Below are positions 1 to 8,985 of a stretch of DNA of 64,000 nucleotides, one piece after another. Positions within the stretch are counted from its first letter, which is position 1, and the number at the start of each line of letters is the position of its first letter. The notes under the pieces are model-generated. The model was not told the DNA's origin. It did not search any database and saw only the letters and a list, made by a program, of their open reading frames with translations. The translations under genes were made by a program, and so were the position numbers. This DNA comes from Domibacillus antri (GTDB lineage: Bacteria; Bacillota; Bacilli; Bacillales; Domibacillaceae). The stretch covers positions 62,001 through 126,000 of the forward strand of contig NZ_MSDU01000022.1 in NCBI RefSeq assembly GCF_001936625.1. Reading direction: 5' to 3'.

Positions 1-2
1 TC

Positions 3-1319
3 ATTGCCTCAACGGATGAAAGCGTGCCGCCTGAATCGGATATTACAGATGGAAAACGATGGGAAGGCTCCGTGAACGGAGAAAATGTCATGTATTTTGC
101 CAAATCGTTACCCAACGGTCAAATGCTGGTCGCGGCACTTTCCAATGAAGTGATGGAAATGGTTCAAATATATACAGGAGCTGCGGCATTAATCAGCGTA
201 CTGCTCGTTATTTTGATTACATATTTTATTGTGCGGACGTTATTGAAGCCGCTCGGTGTCATGACGTCATCGCTTGAAGAAATCAGCAATGGAGAAGGGG
301 ATTTAACAGCGCGTCTGCAGGTGCCGGCCAAAGATGAAATCGGCAAGCTGGCGTCCGCTTTTAATAAAACGATATCTGAAATTCAACATATCATTGTTGA
401 GGTTAAGCAGACGGCATCCCAAGTTGTGGAATCATCTGTCTCATTAGCCGCTCTGACCGAGGCGGCAGCTCATGAAACGGAATTCGTGTCAGATTCGGTG
501 CGCCGTATTGAATCAGGAGCGGCAACGCAAACGGCGATGACCGATGACTGCGTGCAGACGACGGCTGATCTCGCCCGTAATATTGAGCATATTGCCGAAG
601 CGGCCGGCGATTTATTCGGACAGTCAGAGCGGACGAAAGAAGCGGCGGAAACAGGTCATACTGTTATTACGGAAGCGGTGGGTCAAATGCAGACCATTGA
701 CGAATCCGTGCAGGCATTGTCGGAAACAATCGGTGTCATTCAATCCAATACGGTTGAAATCAGTTCGTTTTTATCCACGATTTCCGCTATTTCGAACCAG
801 ACAAATTTACTGGCGTTGAACGCGGCCATTGAAGCGGCCCGCGCAGGAGAACATGGACGCGGATTTTCGATTGTCGCCGATGAAGTACGCAAGCTCGCGG
901 AACAGACGAACGAGGCAACCGGACAAATTCAAGGATTAATTGAACGCATGCAGCAGGAAGTGGAGCGGTCATCGAGCAGGATGACAGAAAGCAGTGAATA
1001 CGTGGCTAAAGGAAAAGAAATTACAGAAGAAGCGGGACAGTCGTTTATGAATGTCCTGGAAGAAATTCATGGCATGGCGGTCAGGTTGCAGGCGATTACA
1101 AAGGCGACGGATGAAGTATCCGCCGGTACCGAGGAAGTAAATGCGGCGATTGAAACCATTGCCGGCGCGTCACATGAAGCGAAAAACCATATTGAAGACA
1201 TTGCGGACAAATGTGCCTCGCAAGGCGAGCGGATGAATGACATGAGCGAAAGCATTCAGGAACTCCGTGAAATGTCTGAACAGCTTCACAGCAGCGTTCA
1301 TCATTTTAAGACAGCATAG
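3..1319 (+). CDS. Methyl-accepting chemotaxis protein, 5' end outside the window
   Basis: Membrane chemoreceptor that signals through CheA/CheW to the flagellar motor. The frame is open from base 3 with no credible start, so the N-terminus lies upstream; the GTG at 24 is internal. Visible parts in order are the end of an extracellular sensor, one membrane segment (about 20 hydrophobic residues beginning [17 protein letters not shown]), a HAMP linker, and a long coiled-coil signalling domain. That domain contains the conserved hairpin tip [19 protein letters not shown]. The ligand cannot be inferred because the sensor is mostly missing. A second receptor of the same class lies at 46844-48856. 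Confidence 0.93.
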   Translation: MASTDESVPPESDITDGKRWEGSVNGENVMYFAKSLPNGQMLVAALSNEVMEMVQIYTGAAALISVLLVILITYFIVRTLLKPLGVMTSSLEEISNGEGDLTARLQVPAKDEIGKLASAFNKTISEIQHIIVEVKQTASQVVESSVSLAALTEAAAHETEFVSDSVRRIESGAATQTAMTDDCVQTTADLARNIEHIAEAAGDLFGQSERTKEAAETGHTVITEAVGQMQTIDESVQALSETIGVIQSNTVEISSFLSTISAISNQTNLLALNAAIEAARAGEHGRGFSIVADEVRKLAEQTNEATGQIQGLIERMQQEVERSSSRMTESSEYVAKGKEITEEAGQSFMNVLEEIHGMAVRLQAITKATDEVSAGTEEVNAAIETIAGASHEAKNHIEDIADKCASQGERMNDMSESIQELREMSEQLHSSVHHFKTA

Positions 1320-1412
1320 CCCGGGAATGGAGAATAGAACCTTTGGAGAAGAAAAGCGGCTTGTGTGGTATACTGTTTCGTAATGATGAATAATGAAGAA
1401 AAGAGGCAAAAC

Positions 1413-1886
1413 ATGCTTACATTTGAAGAAAAAAAAGCCATTATCGATACATTTCCGCAGCTAACCGCGAAAGATGTGTCCATGAAACGCGTCAATTATC
1501 ACTTTGAAGACAGTCTTTACGAAAAAACCGTCGTTGTGTACCATCTTCATCCGAATGGAAACGGTTTTGTTTTTGTCGGTGATCTGCCAGGTTACGAGGC
1601 GAATGAAAAAGGGCTCGTCAACATTCGCGAAGCATCAGAATCAGAACTGCGGGCAGCTATTGCCGATTCGATTCGCTACCTCTCGGACAAAACAGAAGAG
1701 GAAGTCATCGAACAGGAGCCTATTTCAAAGGAAGAAGAATGGCGTAACCGGGAAGGACAAACGCTGCTCTTAGCGAACGAAGATGAACTTTGGAATGTGT
1801 ACACCGGATTAAATCTGGAAGAGAGCTTTGAATCCTTTAAAGAAGCGGAGCGCTATTTGCTGGAGGAAGGATTCCGGCCGAAATAA
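1413..1886 (+). CDS. Conserved hypothetical protein, 157 aa
   Basis: I do not recognise this family. The protein is soluble and acidic with no signal peptide or membrane segment, and its C-terminal half is rich in Glu and Lys. The ATG at 1413 is preferred over an in-frame upstream start at 1365 because AAGAGG sits about 6 nt before it and the upstream residues look non-conserved. It follows the chemoreceptor by about 90 nt on the same strand and is followed by a strong bidirectional terminator, so it is either monocistronic or the last gene of the receptor transcript. Confidence 0.8.
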   Translation: MLTFEEKKAIIDTFPQLTAKDVSMKRVNYHFEDSLYEKTVVVYHLHPNGNGFVFVGDLPGYEANEKGLVNIREASESELRAAIADSIRYLSDKTEEEVIEQEPISKEEEWRNREGQTLLLANEDELWNVYTGLNLEESFESFKEAERYLLEEGFRPK

Positions 1887-1941
1887 AACTTGGCCGCGTT
1901 CCAGTCCGGATGCCCACGCAAAATAGAAATATAGACACAAG

Positions 1942-1972
1942 AAAATAGGCCGCGCGTACCGCGGCCTATTTT
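1942..1972. terminator. Bidirectional rho-independent terminator
   Basis: Perfect 13-bp stem, AAAATAGGCCGCG and its complement, with a 5-nt loop. A-rich and T-rich flanks let it serve both the plus-strand gene ending at 1886 and the minus-strand TetR gene. The TetR stop codon (1966-1968) lies inside the right arm. Confidence 0.9.
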
Positions 1973-2808
1973 ATGTTGTAATACTCTTTTATGATGTGCA
2001 TAAACTCGTGTAGTCCGGGTTCCGTTTCTAAATTAACGAGCATACCCCGCAGAACCGGGATGCGGGGCTGCCCGCTTTTTATTTCACTTTCGATGACGTC
2101 CAGTGTAATACGGATGTCTTCCTTTTTCCATTCTTTTTTCAACTCGATGAGCCAATCCAAAATCGTTTTATCATTGATCCGCTCTTTAAATAAATCATTC
2201 ATAGCAGCCGGATCAATAACCGGGGCAGCTGCCCGTTTTCGAAAGCCTGCTTCCATATCGTCTGCACAGGTCAGCACAAATCGGGCAAAGCGGTTGTAGT
2301 CAATTTCCACTTTATCCATCATCATGACATGAAGGAACGAATGCTGAATGCCTTGCAGCGCAATCGACAAGTCCCAGAAATACGGTTTAATGGAATCCCC
2401 GTAAATCGATATCAGCCGTTTATGAAAAAATCGATGCGTTTCCATCCGCATTTTGAAAATAAACGCTTCAATTTCATCATTAAAAGGAATCGCATTTTCA
2501 CGTGCCTGCATGATGAGAAATTCTTTATGCCGGTGAATTTCGCGTACCTGACATTCTATCTGCTGAACAAATTTATCTCTAGGCTCCAGATCTTCCTCTT
2601 CAATTTGGCTCAATTGATCGTACATTAACTGAAAATAATAGTGTAAAATCGCCAGCAGCAGGGCTTCTTTTGACTTGAAATGCAAATAAAAAGCGCCTTT
2701 TGAAATGCCGCATGCGGTTGCAATTTCTTGAATGGACGTCGCGTTGAAGCCTTTTTCCGCAAATAATTTCATGGCTTGTTCAATGATGAGTTTTTCTTTT
2801 TCGTTCAT
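1966..2808 (-). CDS. yerO: TetR-family repressor, YerO-like
   Basis: DNA-binding repressor of 280 aa. The N-terminal TetR helix-turn-helix (about residues 8-50) contains TSIQEIATACGISKGAFY; the C-terminal two thirds should be the ligand-binding and dimerisation domain. Start: the ATG at 2808 follows AGGTG with good spacing, while the GTG nine bases upstream is part of that ribosome binding site. It is divergent from an RND exporter, the arrangement of yerO and swrC (yerP) in B. subtilis. Three TGACC/GGTCA inverted repeats in the shared spacer are its likely operators, implying that it represses the pump and perhaps itself. Inducer unknown. Confidence 0.85.
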   Translation of the reverse strand: MNEKEKLIIEQAMKLFAEKGFNATSIQEIATACGISKGAFYLHFKSKEALLLAILHYYFQLMYDQLSQIEEEDLEPRDKFVQQIECQVREIHRHKEFLIMQARENAIPFNDEIEAFIFKMRMETHRFFHKRLISIYGDSIKPYFWDLSIALQGIQHSFLHVMMMDKVEIDYNRFARFVLTCADDMEAGFRKRAAAPVIDPAAMNDLFKERINDKTILDWLIELKKEWKKEDIRITLDVIESEIKSGQPRIPVLRGMLVNLETEPGLHEFMHIIKEYYNIK

Positions 2809-2832
2809 GATGGTCACCTCATATGTCTATTA

Positions 2833-2923
2833 TGACCCAATGGTCACTTATTTGAAACAATTTTTTTATTGACGACTGACCGGTTAGTCATATATATTTA
2901 TGGAAAAAGTGACCGATTGGTCA
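2833..2923. promoter_or_regulatory. Three tandem TetR-type operators (TGACC-N4-GGTCA)
   Basis: Inverted repeats at 2833-2846 (TGACCCAATGGTCA), 2877-2890 (TGACCGGTTAGTCA, one mismatched half-site) and 2910-2923 (TGACCGATTGGTCA). Starts are 44 and 33 bases apart. The middle one fills the spacer of the exporter promoter; the third lies between the -10 and the ribosome binding site. Assignment to the adjacent TetR protein is inference from position and symmetry. Confidence 0.75.
2869..2898 (+). promoter_or_regulatory. Sigma-A-type promoter of the RND exporter
   Basis: TTGACG (2869-2874), an 18-bp spacer, and TATATT (2893-2898). The middle TetR operator lies wholly between the two hexamers, so bound repressor would block RNA polymerase. 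Confidence 0.65.
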
Positions 2924-2938
2924 AAAAGGAGATTGTTC

Positions 2939-5900
2939 ATGAATGGCTTAATTAATTTCGTCTTGAAAAACAAATTTGCCGTTTGGCTGATGACGATCAT
3001 CATCACGGCGGCAGGTCTGTATTCCGGGCTTTCGATGAAGCTTGAGACGATTCCAAATATTACGCCGCCGATCGTAACGGTGACGACGGTGTATCCAGGC
3101 GCGACGCCGGAGGAAGTGGCGGACAGCGTGTCGGAACCGATTGAAAAGCAGCTCCAAAATTTAAACGGCGTAAAAGTCGTCAGTTCGACGTCGTATCAAA
3201 ACGCCTCGTCTGTGCAGGTGGAATATACGTTTTCCACCGATATGGAAAAAGCGGAGCAGGAAGCAGCAGAAGCGCTGGCGGATGTGGACTTTCCTGAAAA
3301 CGTACAGGAGCCGGATGTTTCCCGTTTAAGTATTAACGCCTTTCCGGTTATGGCGCTTAGTATTTCCGATGAAAACGTAACCTTGGCAGAACTTACGAAA
3401 ACAGTAGAAGAAGAGATTTTACCGGAAATTGAAGGATTGGACGGTGTCGCATCCGTTCAAATTTCCGGTCAGCAAGTGGAAGAAGCAACACTCATCTTTA
3501 AAGACGATCAGTTAGCACGGCTGCAATTGGATGAAGAAACGGTTAAACAGATGATTCAGGCGTCCAACATGAATGCGCCGCTTGGATTGTTCACGTTTGG
3601 CGACACGGAAAAATCCGTGATGGTCGATGGCAATATTTCAACGCTGGAAGACTTGAAAAATATGCAGATTGGTCCGGCTAAACTGTCTGATCTTGCCGAT
3701 ATTCAAATGGAAGGAAAAGCAGAATCCATTTCAAGAACGAACGGACAAGAATCAATCGGCCTGCAAATTGTGAAATCAGCAGACGCCAACACGGTAGATG
3801 TTGTAAACGCGGTGAAGGAAAAAGTAACCGAGTTTGAAGCGGATTTTGAAGGATTAACGGTCACGTCGACGTTTGACCAGGGCGGTCCAATTGAAGAATC
3901 GGTTCACACGATGCTGAACAAAGCCTTATTTGGCGCGCTTTTCGCAGTCGTGATCATTATGCTGTTTTTGCGTGATGTGCGTTCGACAGTCATTTCGGTT
4001 ATCTCGATTCCACTGTCCATTTTAATTGCGCTCATTTGGCTGAAACAGATGGACATTACGCTGAATGTGATGACACTTGGTGCGATGACAGTAGCGATTG
4101 GCCGGGTAATCGATGATTCGATTGTTGTTGTAGAAAATATTTATCGCAGGTTGTCACTGCAAGGAGAAACATTACGCGGGAAAGAATTGATCCGTGAATC
4201 GACGAAGGAAATGTTTGTGCCGATTATGTCGTCAACCATTGTGACGATTGCTGTGTTCTTGCCGCTCGGTTTAGTGGAAGGCATGGTCGGTGAATTATTC
4301 CTGCCGTTCGCATTGACCGTTGTGTTTGCCCTTTTGGCATCGCTTTTGGTGGCAGTGACGATTGTACCCATGCTCGCACACACCATGTTTAAAAAAGGTG
4401 TGAAAGCGAAAACGCATGAAGAGAAGCCGGGGAAACTGGCTGCGTGGTATAAGTTCGTGTTGAACTGGACATTGAATCATAAAATTATCACGTTTGTCAT
4501 GGCCATTGCGCTGCTTGCGGGAAGTTTCCTGCTCGTTCCAAAAATTGGAGTCAGCTTCCTGCCTGGTGATGAAGAGAAAATGGTCATTGTGACGTATTCA
4601 CCGGAACCAGGGCAGACACAGGAGGAAGTTGCAGATCTTGCAGCGGATGCAGAGAAATATTTTATGGACATTGAAGATGTAGAGACCGTTCAATACTCCG
4701 TTGGAAGTGAAAACCCGATGAGTCCGGGACAGTCGAACAGCGCGATGTTCTATGTCATGTATGATGAAGAAACAGAGAACTTTACAGAGAAAAAAGAAAA
4801 AGCGATTGCTGATTTACAGGCGAGTGTGGAAAAAGGAGAATGGGCGTCACAGGACTTCTCCGCCAGCGCCGTCAGCAACGCCATTGCCGTGAATGTGTAC
4901 GGTGAAACGGTTGAAGATATTGAACCGGTCGCCGGAGAAATTGAAGAGATGATGAACGACAGCGGCTCGTTTAAGAAAGTGGAAACAGGACTTGCGGATT
5001 CCTATGAAGAATACACACTCGTTGCCGATCAGGAAAAATTGGCGGCAGCCGGTTTGACAGCTGGACAAATTGCGATGGAACTAAGCCCGATGCGTGAACG
5101 TCCCGTATTGACCACGGTTGAAAAAGACGGGGAAAATATCAATGTGTATTTAGACGTGCCGGTGGAAGCATATGAAACCATTGATGATTTGACAGGAAAA
5201 GAAGTGGCATCACCGCTTGGCACATCCGTTGCGATCCGCGATGTGATGACAGTGGAAGAAGGCGAAACATCGGATACGGTGAATCGCCGTGATGGGAAAG
5301 TATTCGTCGATGTGAGCGGCGAACTGGAAGGCGATGACGTTTCAGCAGCCTCCGCGGATTTGCAGGCGGAACTGGATAAACTTGATCTGCCATCCGGAGT
5401 AGAAGTCTCAATGGGCGGCGTTACGCAGGATATCAACGAATCGTTCACGCAGCTTGGACTTGCGATGCTCGCGGCAGTAGCGATTGTCTATCTCGTGCTT
5501 GTGATTACGTTCGGCGGCGGACTTGCACCGCTCGCGATTTTGTTCTCCCTGCCATTTACGATCATCGGTGCACTGGTGGCGCTATTGATTGCAGGCGAGA
5601 CGATCAGTATTTCCGCTATGATCGGCGCCTTGATGCTGATTGGGATTGTCGTCACGAACGCGATTGTCTTAATTGACCGTGTGATTCATAAAGAAAATGA
5701 AGGTCTGTCGACGAGAGAAGCTTTACTTGAAGCCGGATCAACTCGACTTCGTCCGATCTTGATGACCGCACTTGCGACAATCGGCGCCCTGTTCCCGCTT
5801 GCACTGGGACTTGAAGGCGGCGGATTGATTTCGAAAGGACTCGGCGTAACCGTCATCGGCGGTTTGACAAGCTCCACGCTGTTGACGTTGGTCATTGTGC

Positions 5901-5947
5901 CAATCGTGTATGAAACACTTTCTAAATGGATGCGGAAAAAAGCATAA
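2939..5947 (+). CDS. swrC: RND-family efflux transporter, SwrC-like
   Basis: Inner-membrane RND pump of 1002 aa, close to the usual length for SwrC/AcrB relatives. It has one N-terminal membrane helix, a large extracytoplasmic loop, a block of helices at about residues 330-500, a second large loop, and a C-terminal block at about 840-990. The proton-relay helix contains GRVIDDSIVVVENIYRR with its paired Asp. The ATG at 2939 follows AAGGAG; the ATG at 2900 is upstream of the ribosome binding site. In B. subtilis SwrC contributes to surfactin resistance and swarming, so export of a lipopeptide or other amphiphile is inferred here. No adaptor or outer-membrane partner is adjacent, as is usual in Gram-positives. 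Confidence 0.92.
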   Translation: MNGLINFVLKNKFAVWLMTIIITAAGLYSGLSMKLETIPNITPPIVTVTTVYPGATPEEVADSVSEPIEKQLQNLNGVKVVSSTSYQNASSVQVEYTFSTDMEKAEQEAAEALADVDFPENVQEPDVSRLSINAFPVMALSISDENVTLAELTKTVEEEILPEIEGLDGVASVQISGQQVEEATLIFKDDQLARLQLDEETVKQMIQASNMNAPLGLFTFGDTEKSVMVDGNISTLEDLKNMQIGPAKLSDLADIQMEGKAESISRTNGQESIGLQIVKSADANTVDVVNAVKEKVTEFEADFEGLTVTSTFDQGGPIEESVHTMLNKALFGALFAVVIIMLFLRDVRSTVISVISIPLSILIALIWLKQMDITLNVMTLGAMTVAIGRVIDDSIVVVENIYRRLSLQGETLRGKELIRESTKEMFVPIMSSTIVTIAVFLPLGLVEGMVGELFLPFALTVVFALLASLLVAVTIVPMLAHTMFKKGVKAKTHEEKPGKLAAWYKFVLNWTLNHKIITFVMAIALLAGSFLLVPKIGVSFLPGDEEKMVIVTYSPEPGQTQEEVADLAADAEKYFMDIEDVETVQYSVGSENPMSPGQSNSAMFYVMYDEETENFTEKKEKAIADLQASVEKGEWASQDFSASAVSNAIAVNVYGETVEDIEPVAGEIEEMMNDSGSFKKVETGLADSYEEYTLVADQEKLAAAGLTAGQIAMELSPMRERPVLTTVEKDGENINVYLDVPVEAYETIDDLTGKEVASPLGTSVAIRDVMTVEEGETSDTVNRRDGKVFVDVSGELEGDDVSAASADLQAELDKLDLPSGVEVSMGGVTQDINESFTQLGLAMLAAVAIVYLVLVITFGGGLAPLAILFSLPFTIIGALVALLIAGETISISAMIGALMLIGIVVTNAIVLIDRVIHKENEGLSTREALLEAGSTRLRPILMTALATIGALFPLALGLEGGGLISKGLGVTVIGGLTSSTLLTLVIVPIVYETLSKWMRKKA

Positions 5948-5956
5948 TGAAGCAGC

Positions 5957-5992
5957 AGGCAGTCTCCATTGAAGGAGGCTGCCTGTTTTTTT
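5957..5992 (+). terminator. Rho-independent terminator after the RND gene
   Basis: AGGCAGTCTCC pairs with GGAGGCTGCCT (one wobble or mismatch) around a short loop, followed by a run of T residues, about 10 nt after the stop codon. Confidence 0.88.
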
Positions 5993-6017
5993 GGTGGTAT
6001 GGACGGAATAGCGAAAA

Positions 6018-6137
6018 TGGTCACGTTCGTTGCCGAATAGCCACGTTCGTTCCCGGATGGTCACGTTTAAATGGAAATAGCCACGTTCATCACGAGTTGG
6101 TCACGTTTAACAGAAGTTGTTCATGTTCAAGTCAAAT
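6018..6137. repeat. Array of six 20-nt units (TGGTCACGTT / TAGCCACGTT)
   Basis: Six contiguous units with an exact 20-nt period start at 6018, 6038, 6058, 6078, 6098 and 6118. Each begins T(G/A)G(T/C)CACGTT, with TGGTC and TAGCC forms alternating through the first four units, then ten more variable bases. The sixth unit is degenerate and overlaps the 3' end of the NERD gene, whose stop codon is at 6127-6129. The same family in the same orientation recurs at 7225-7384, on the other side of that gene. Confidence 0.9.
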
Positions 6138-7110
6138 CTTTAATTAACCGGTCAGGAAGAATATAGATTCGATTTCGATCTCCGCCTTCTTCTTTAGCAT
6201 GAGCAGATTTCAAAATACGATAGCTCACAGATAATGAGGGTGCTGAAATGAAACGCGCAAATTCCTTATTGGTGACTTTCTTTCCAAAAAGAAGATAATA
6301 GTCGCGCAGAGCATCATTATGCGCGCTTTTGGAAGTATGTTTGCAGGAAAGGCAAAGCCAGTTTCTTTTATGACGAACCATTCCGGGATGACTGCATAAT
6401 GGACAAAAAATCCCTTTTTGAATGTCATCAGCCGTGATGTTGAATCGTCTAAAAATATCGGGTTCATATGGAATGTGGCTTTTGGCGATCAGCGAGGACG
6501 CTTTCTGAAACTGCTGTTCATTTAAATACGGATTTTTATTTTTCTGAAATAAAGAATGAATGGTTTCAGGAATTTCGATGCTGCGTATAATCCGCCTTTC
6601 ATAGTCTCTATTTGACGGTGTAATGGAAATTCGGTTAGAGGGATGAGAAAGAACAACATATGAAAAGACTGGCATCTGCGGAAGGTTATTTTTATGCAGC
6701 CAGTCCGTTAAGTGACGTGATTGTCTTCGTAACTGTAAAATAGGGTCGGGGAGAACGGTTTCATGACCTTCAAAGGTTTGAATCGTTTGTTTATTCTCTG
6801 TTTCAAATGATAGTTTTCCAATATAATTTTTAGATTCGGAAATAACGAGAAAGCAAGGGGTTAAGATAAGGCAGTCTATTTGAAAAAAAGAGGTATAATT
6901 TAAGCGCAGACGTATGTCATGGAAAAGGGATGAGGGGCCTGTGATTTCTTTTGCAAAATATTCAATGGTTTGTTCTCCTCTAAGTCCTGCTGCTGTTCTG
7001 GCCCGTTCTGTTTCGATACGTTTTCGTTTTGGACATCCAGGCAGCCTTTGCAATAATGCGTCCATTTGCCAGAGAAAAATAGGCTTCGTTACTTTTTTTA
7101 TGATTGTCAT
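6127..7110 (-). CDS. NERD-domain protein with C-terminal zinc ribbon
   Basis: Protein of 327 aa with a nuclease-related NERD domain at about residues 40-170, including FFQIDCLILTPCFLVISESK, which resembles the D-x(n)-E-x-K nuclease core. After a linker come two Cys pairs (CPLC and CLSC, about residues 230-260) forming a probable zinc ribbon, then a small C-terminal domain. The ATG at 7110 is chosen for its AAAGGAG site. NERD proteins are presumed nucleic-acid-processing enzymes but few are characterised. The gene is isolated on the minus strand and bracketed by two 20-nt repeat arrays, which suggests it sits in an inserted or variable island. Confidence 0.8.
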   Translation of the reverse strand: MTIIKKVTKPIFLWQMDALLQRLPGCPKRKRIETERARTAAGLRGEQTIEYFAKEITGPSSLFHDIRLRLNYTSFFQIDCLILTPCFLVISESKNYIGKLSFETENKQTIQTFEGHETVLPDPILQLRRQSRHLTDWLHKNNLPQMPVFSYVVLSHPSNRISITPSNRDYERRIIRSIEIPETIHSLFQKNKNPYLNEQQFQKASSLIAKSHIPYEPDIFRRFNITADDIQKGIFCPLCSHPGMVRHKRNWLCLSCKHTSKSAHNDALRDYYLLFGKKVTNKEFARFISAPSLSVSYRILKSAHAKEEGGDRNRIYILPDRLIKDLT

Positions 7111-7224
7111 ATAGACTCCTTTCAAATCAAGATTGTGACCATTATACTTCAAAAAGAGAAAGTCTTCAGCCTTAAGATAGAAAATTTGCGAAATTTAAAT
7201 AAATCATAAATGATTGTTTGAATT

Positions 7225-7384
7225 TTACCGCCTTCAAATAGAATTGGTCACGTTTAAGCGCAAATAGCCACGTTCCTGTCCAGTTAGTCAGGCTGATCAA
7301 CGGATAGTCACGTTTAAACACAAATGGTCACGTTCAAAGTGCATTGGTCACATTTAAGCGAAATCAGCCGCCTTCCATATAATC
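7225..7384. repeat. Second array of 20-nt GGTCACGTT units, about eight units
   Basis: Units start at 7225 (degenerate), 7245, 7265, 7285, 7305, 7325, 7345 and 7365 (degenerate), an exact 20-nt register. Core units read TGGTCACGTT, TAGCCACGTT or TAGTCACGTT. The outermost units share a CCGCCTTC form. The array occupies most of the 300-base stretch upstream of the NERD gene. Confidence 0.88.
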
Positions 7385-7417
7385 AAAAAAGGATGCCCTC
7401 TCTGGGCATCCTTTTTT
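7385..7417 (-). terminator. Rho-independent terminator of csbD
   Basis: AAAAAAGGATGCCC pairs with GGGCATCCTTTTTT around a short loop: a 14-bp near-symmetric stem with U-tracts in both directions, directly after the CsbD stop codon. Confidence 0.88.
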
Positions 7418-7598
7418 AATAGCGGTCTTTTGACTCGCCGATTCGTTCCTGTACTTCGCCTTTGATTTTGTCTTTTTTGCCGTCAGCCTGAAGCCGCGCG
7501 TTATCGGTGGCGCTGCCGATTTGATCTTTTATTTCGCCTTTTGCTTTGTTGACGGCGCCTTTGATTTTGTCGCCTAATCCGTTGTTGTCGTGAGCCAT
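7416..7598 (-). CDS. csbD: CsbD-family stress protein
   Basis: Small hydrophilic protein of 60 aa with the CsbD pattern: DKIKGAVNKAKGEIKDQIG near the start, then KDKIKGEVQERIG. CsbD is a general-stress protein of unknown biochemical function in B. subtilis. The ATG at 7598 follows AAAGGAG; the in-frame extension upstream lacks a ribosome binding site. A sigma-B promoter (GTTTAA, 13 bp, GGGTAA) lies 40-65 nt upstream, supporting membership of the general stress regulon. Confidence 0.9.
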   Translation of the reverse strand: MAHDNNGLGDKIKGAVNKAKGEIKDQIGSATDNARLQADGKKDKIKGEVQERIGESKDRY

Positions 7599-7636
7599 GG
7601 TAAATATCTCTCCTTTGTTGTTTGTCTGTTCTTTCT

Positions 7637-7661
7637 TTACCCGGCTCACAAATCATTAAAC
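7637..7661 (-). promoter_or_regulatory. Sigma-B promoter of csbD
   Basis: Read on the minus strand: GTTTAA (7661-7656), a 13-bp spacer, then GGGTAA (7642-7637). This matches the sigma-B consensus GTTTAA-N12-15-GGGTAT at 11 of 12 positions. The -35 box is formed by the last Val codon and TAA stop of the upstream AI-2E gene. Confidence 0.8.
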
Positions 7662-8846
7662 AAGATCATCTTTTTCAACAACAGCGTACTGGTTCTCTTC
7701 TTGTTCAGAAAAGCGGTTGTAGCGCTGTTTGTACAGTTCGAACAAGTATTGAATGAAAACTTTCAACAAAGCGTATGTCGGAAGACCGATCAACACGCCG
7801 ACGACTCCATACAGGTGAGCGGCTGTCAGCAAAACGAAAATGATGGTAACAGGATGGATTTGCAGCGTTTTCCCCATAATTTGCGGAGAAATGAATTTTC
7901 CTTCGAGCAGCTGCACAACGGTCCAGACAAGTGCCAGTTTTACCACCATGAACGGAGAAGTGACAACGGCAATAATAATCGCCGGTGTGATCGCAATGAC
8001 TGGCCCGAGATATGGAACGACACTTGTCACACTGGCAATGGCGGCCAGAAGCAAGGCGTAATCCAGACCGATAATGAGAAAACCGATGTACATCATGATG
8101 CCGATGCAAAGGCTGACAAGCATCTGCCCTTGAATGTAGGAACGGAGCTGTTCGTCCATTTCAATAAGCATCGCACCCGTACGTCCGCGCATTTTCGGCG
8201 GAAGGATGTGCAAAAATCCTTGGTACAACTTACTGCCGTCTTTTAATAAATAAAACAAAATAAATGGCACGGTGACGAGCGAGACGACAAAATTGGTGAG
8301 CGTCGCAATGACGCCGGTGATACTGTCTAACGTCCGGCCGGCAATGTCGGAAAAGTTTTGCGTCAGCGAGCCGAGAAATTCTTCGGCATTCGTCTGCATG
8401 TTTTTTGAAATTTCCATGTATTGTGCTTCAAACGGTGAATTGCGTGCCCACCTGTCGATATCCATGCCAAGCTGACGGGCGTAATCAGGAAAGGAGGCGA
8501 TGAGTGCTTCAGTCTGGTCACGTAAAAAGGGGAAAATCGTCAGCACAAGAATGGTGATGAGTCCCGACAAGGCGACGAACACAAGCAAAATGCCCCAGCC
8601 GCGTTTTATTTTATACCGCTGCAATAAATTAACGAGCGGACTTAATAAATAATAACCGACAACCGACAAGATCACCGGCAGTGCTACGGTCGCAATGAAG
8701 CCGAGCAGCGGATCGAAAATAAAGGATACTTTTGAAAAAACCATAATAATGAGCCCGATTAAGAGCAAAATGGTTAAGACGAAAATCGCCGTGCGTCCGC
8801 CTAAAAAACGGACGAGCGGAGAACTTTGCGGCTCGTTTTCTTTCAT
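7656..8846 (-). CDS. AI-2E family transporter
   Basis: Polytopic membrane protein of 396 aa of the AI-2E/PerM family (PF01594). It has two hydrophobic segments at the start, a cytoplasmic or amphipathic stretch (about 100-180), then a dense C-terminal block of helices including the family-typical PYLGPVIAITPAIIIAVV and QLLEGKFISPQIMGKTLQ. Members have been linked to autoinducer-2 export or to Na+/H+ exchange, so substrate is not predictable from family alone. GGAG precedes the ATG. The gene is followed immediately by csbD, whose promoter lies in the end of this gene. Confidence 0.88.
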   Translation of the reverse strand: MKENEPQSSPLVRFLGGRTAIFVLTILLLIGLIIMVFSKVSFIFDPLLGFIATVALPVILSVVGYYLLSPLVNLLQRYKIKRGWGILLVFVALSGLITILVLTIFPFLRDQTEALIASFPDYARQLGMDIDRWARNSPFEAQYMEISKNMQTNAEEFLGSLTQNFSDIAGRTLDSITGVIATLTNFVVSLVTVPFILFYLLKDGSKLYQGFLHILPPKMRGRTGAMLIEMDEQLRSYIQGQMLVSLCIGIMMYIGFLIIGLDYALLLAAIASVTSVVPYLGPVIAITPAIIIAVVTSPFMVVKLALVWTVVQLLEGKFISPQIMGKTLQIHPVTIIFVLLTAAHLYGVVGVLIGLPTYALLKVFIQYLFELYKQRYNRFSEQEENQYAVVEKDDLV

Positions 8847-8985
8847 GCCCCCAACTCCTCTTACTGTCTTTCTTTAATTATAACGCAACTGAAAAAAAAA
8901 CACGCATTTTCCGCTTTTCTGAAAACACTATTTTTTAAGCCGGGAAGAATTTCTCCCTTATAATGGAGGAAAAAGGGGGCGTCTT

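Noticed and set aside
5029-5448. Minus-strand Ser/Thr-rich ORF of 139 codons
   Set aside because: Antisense to the RND exporter, Ser/Pro/Thr-rich shadow composition, no ribosome binding site.
6018-6137. CRISPR array
   Set aside because: Units are only 20 nt, contiguous, degenerate in both halves and without unique spacers; no cas genes are present.
7590-8246. Plus-strand ORF of 218 codons
   Set aside because: It lies antisense inside the AI-2E transporter and csbD start, with His/Gln-rich low-complexity translation typical of a shadow frame.
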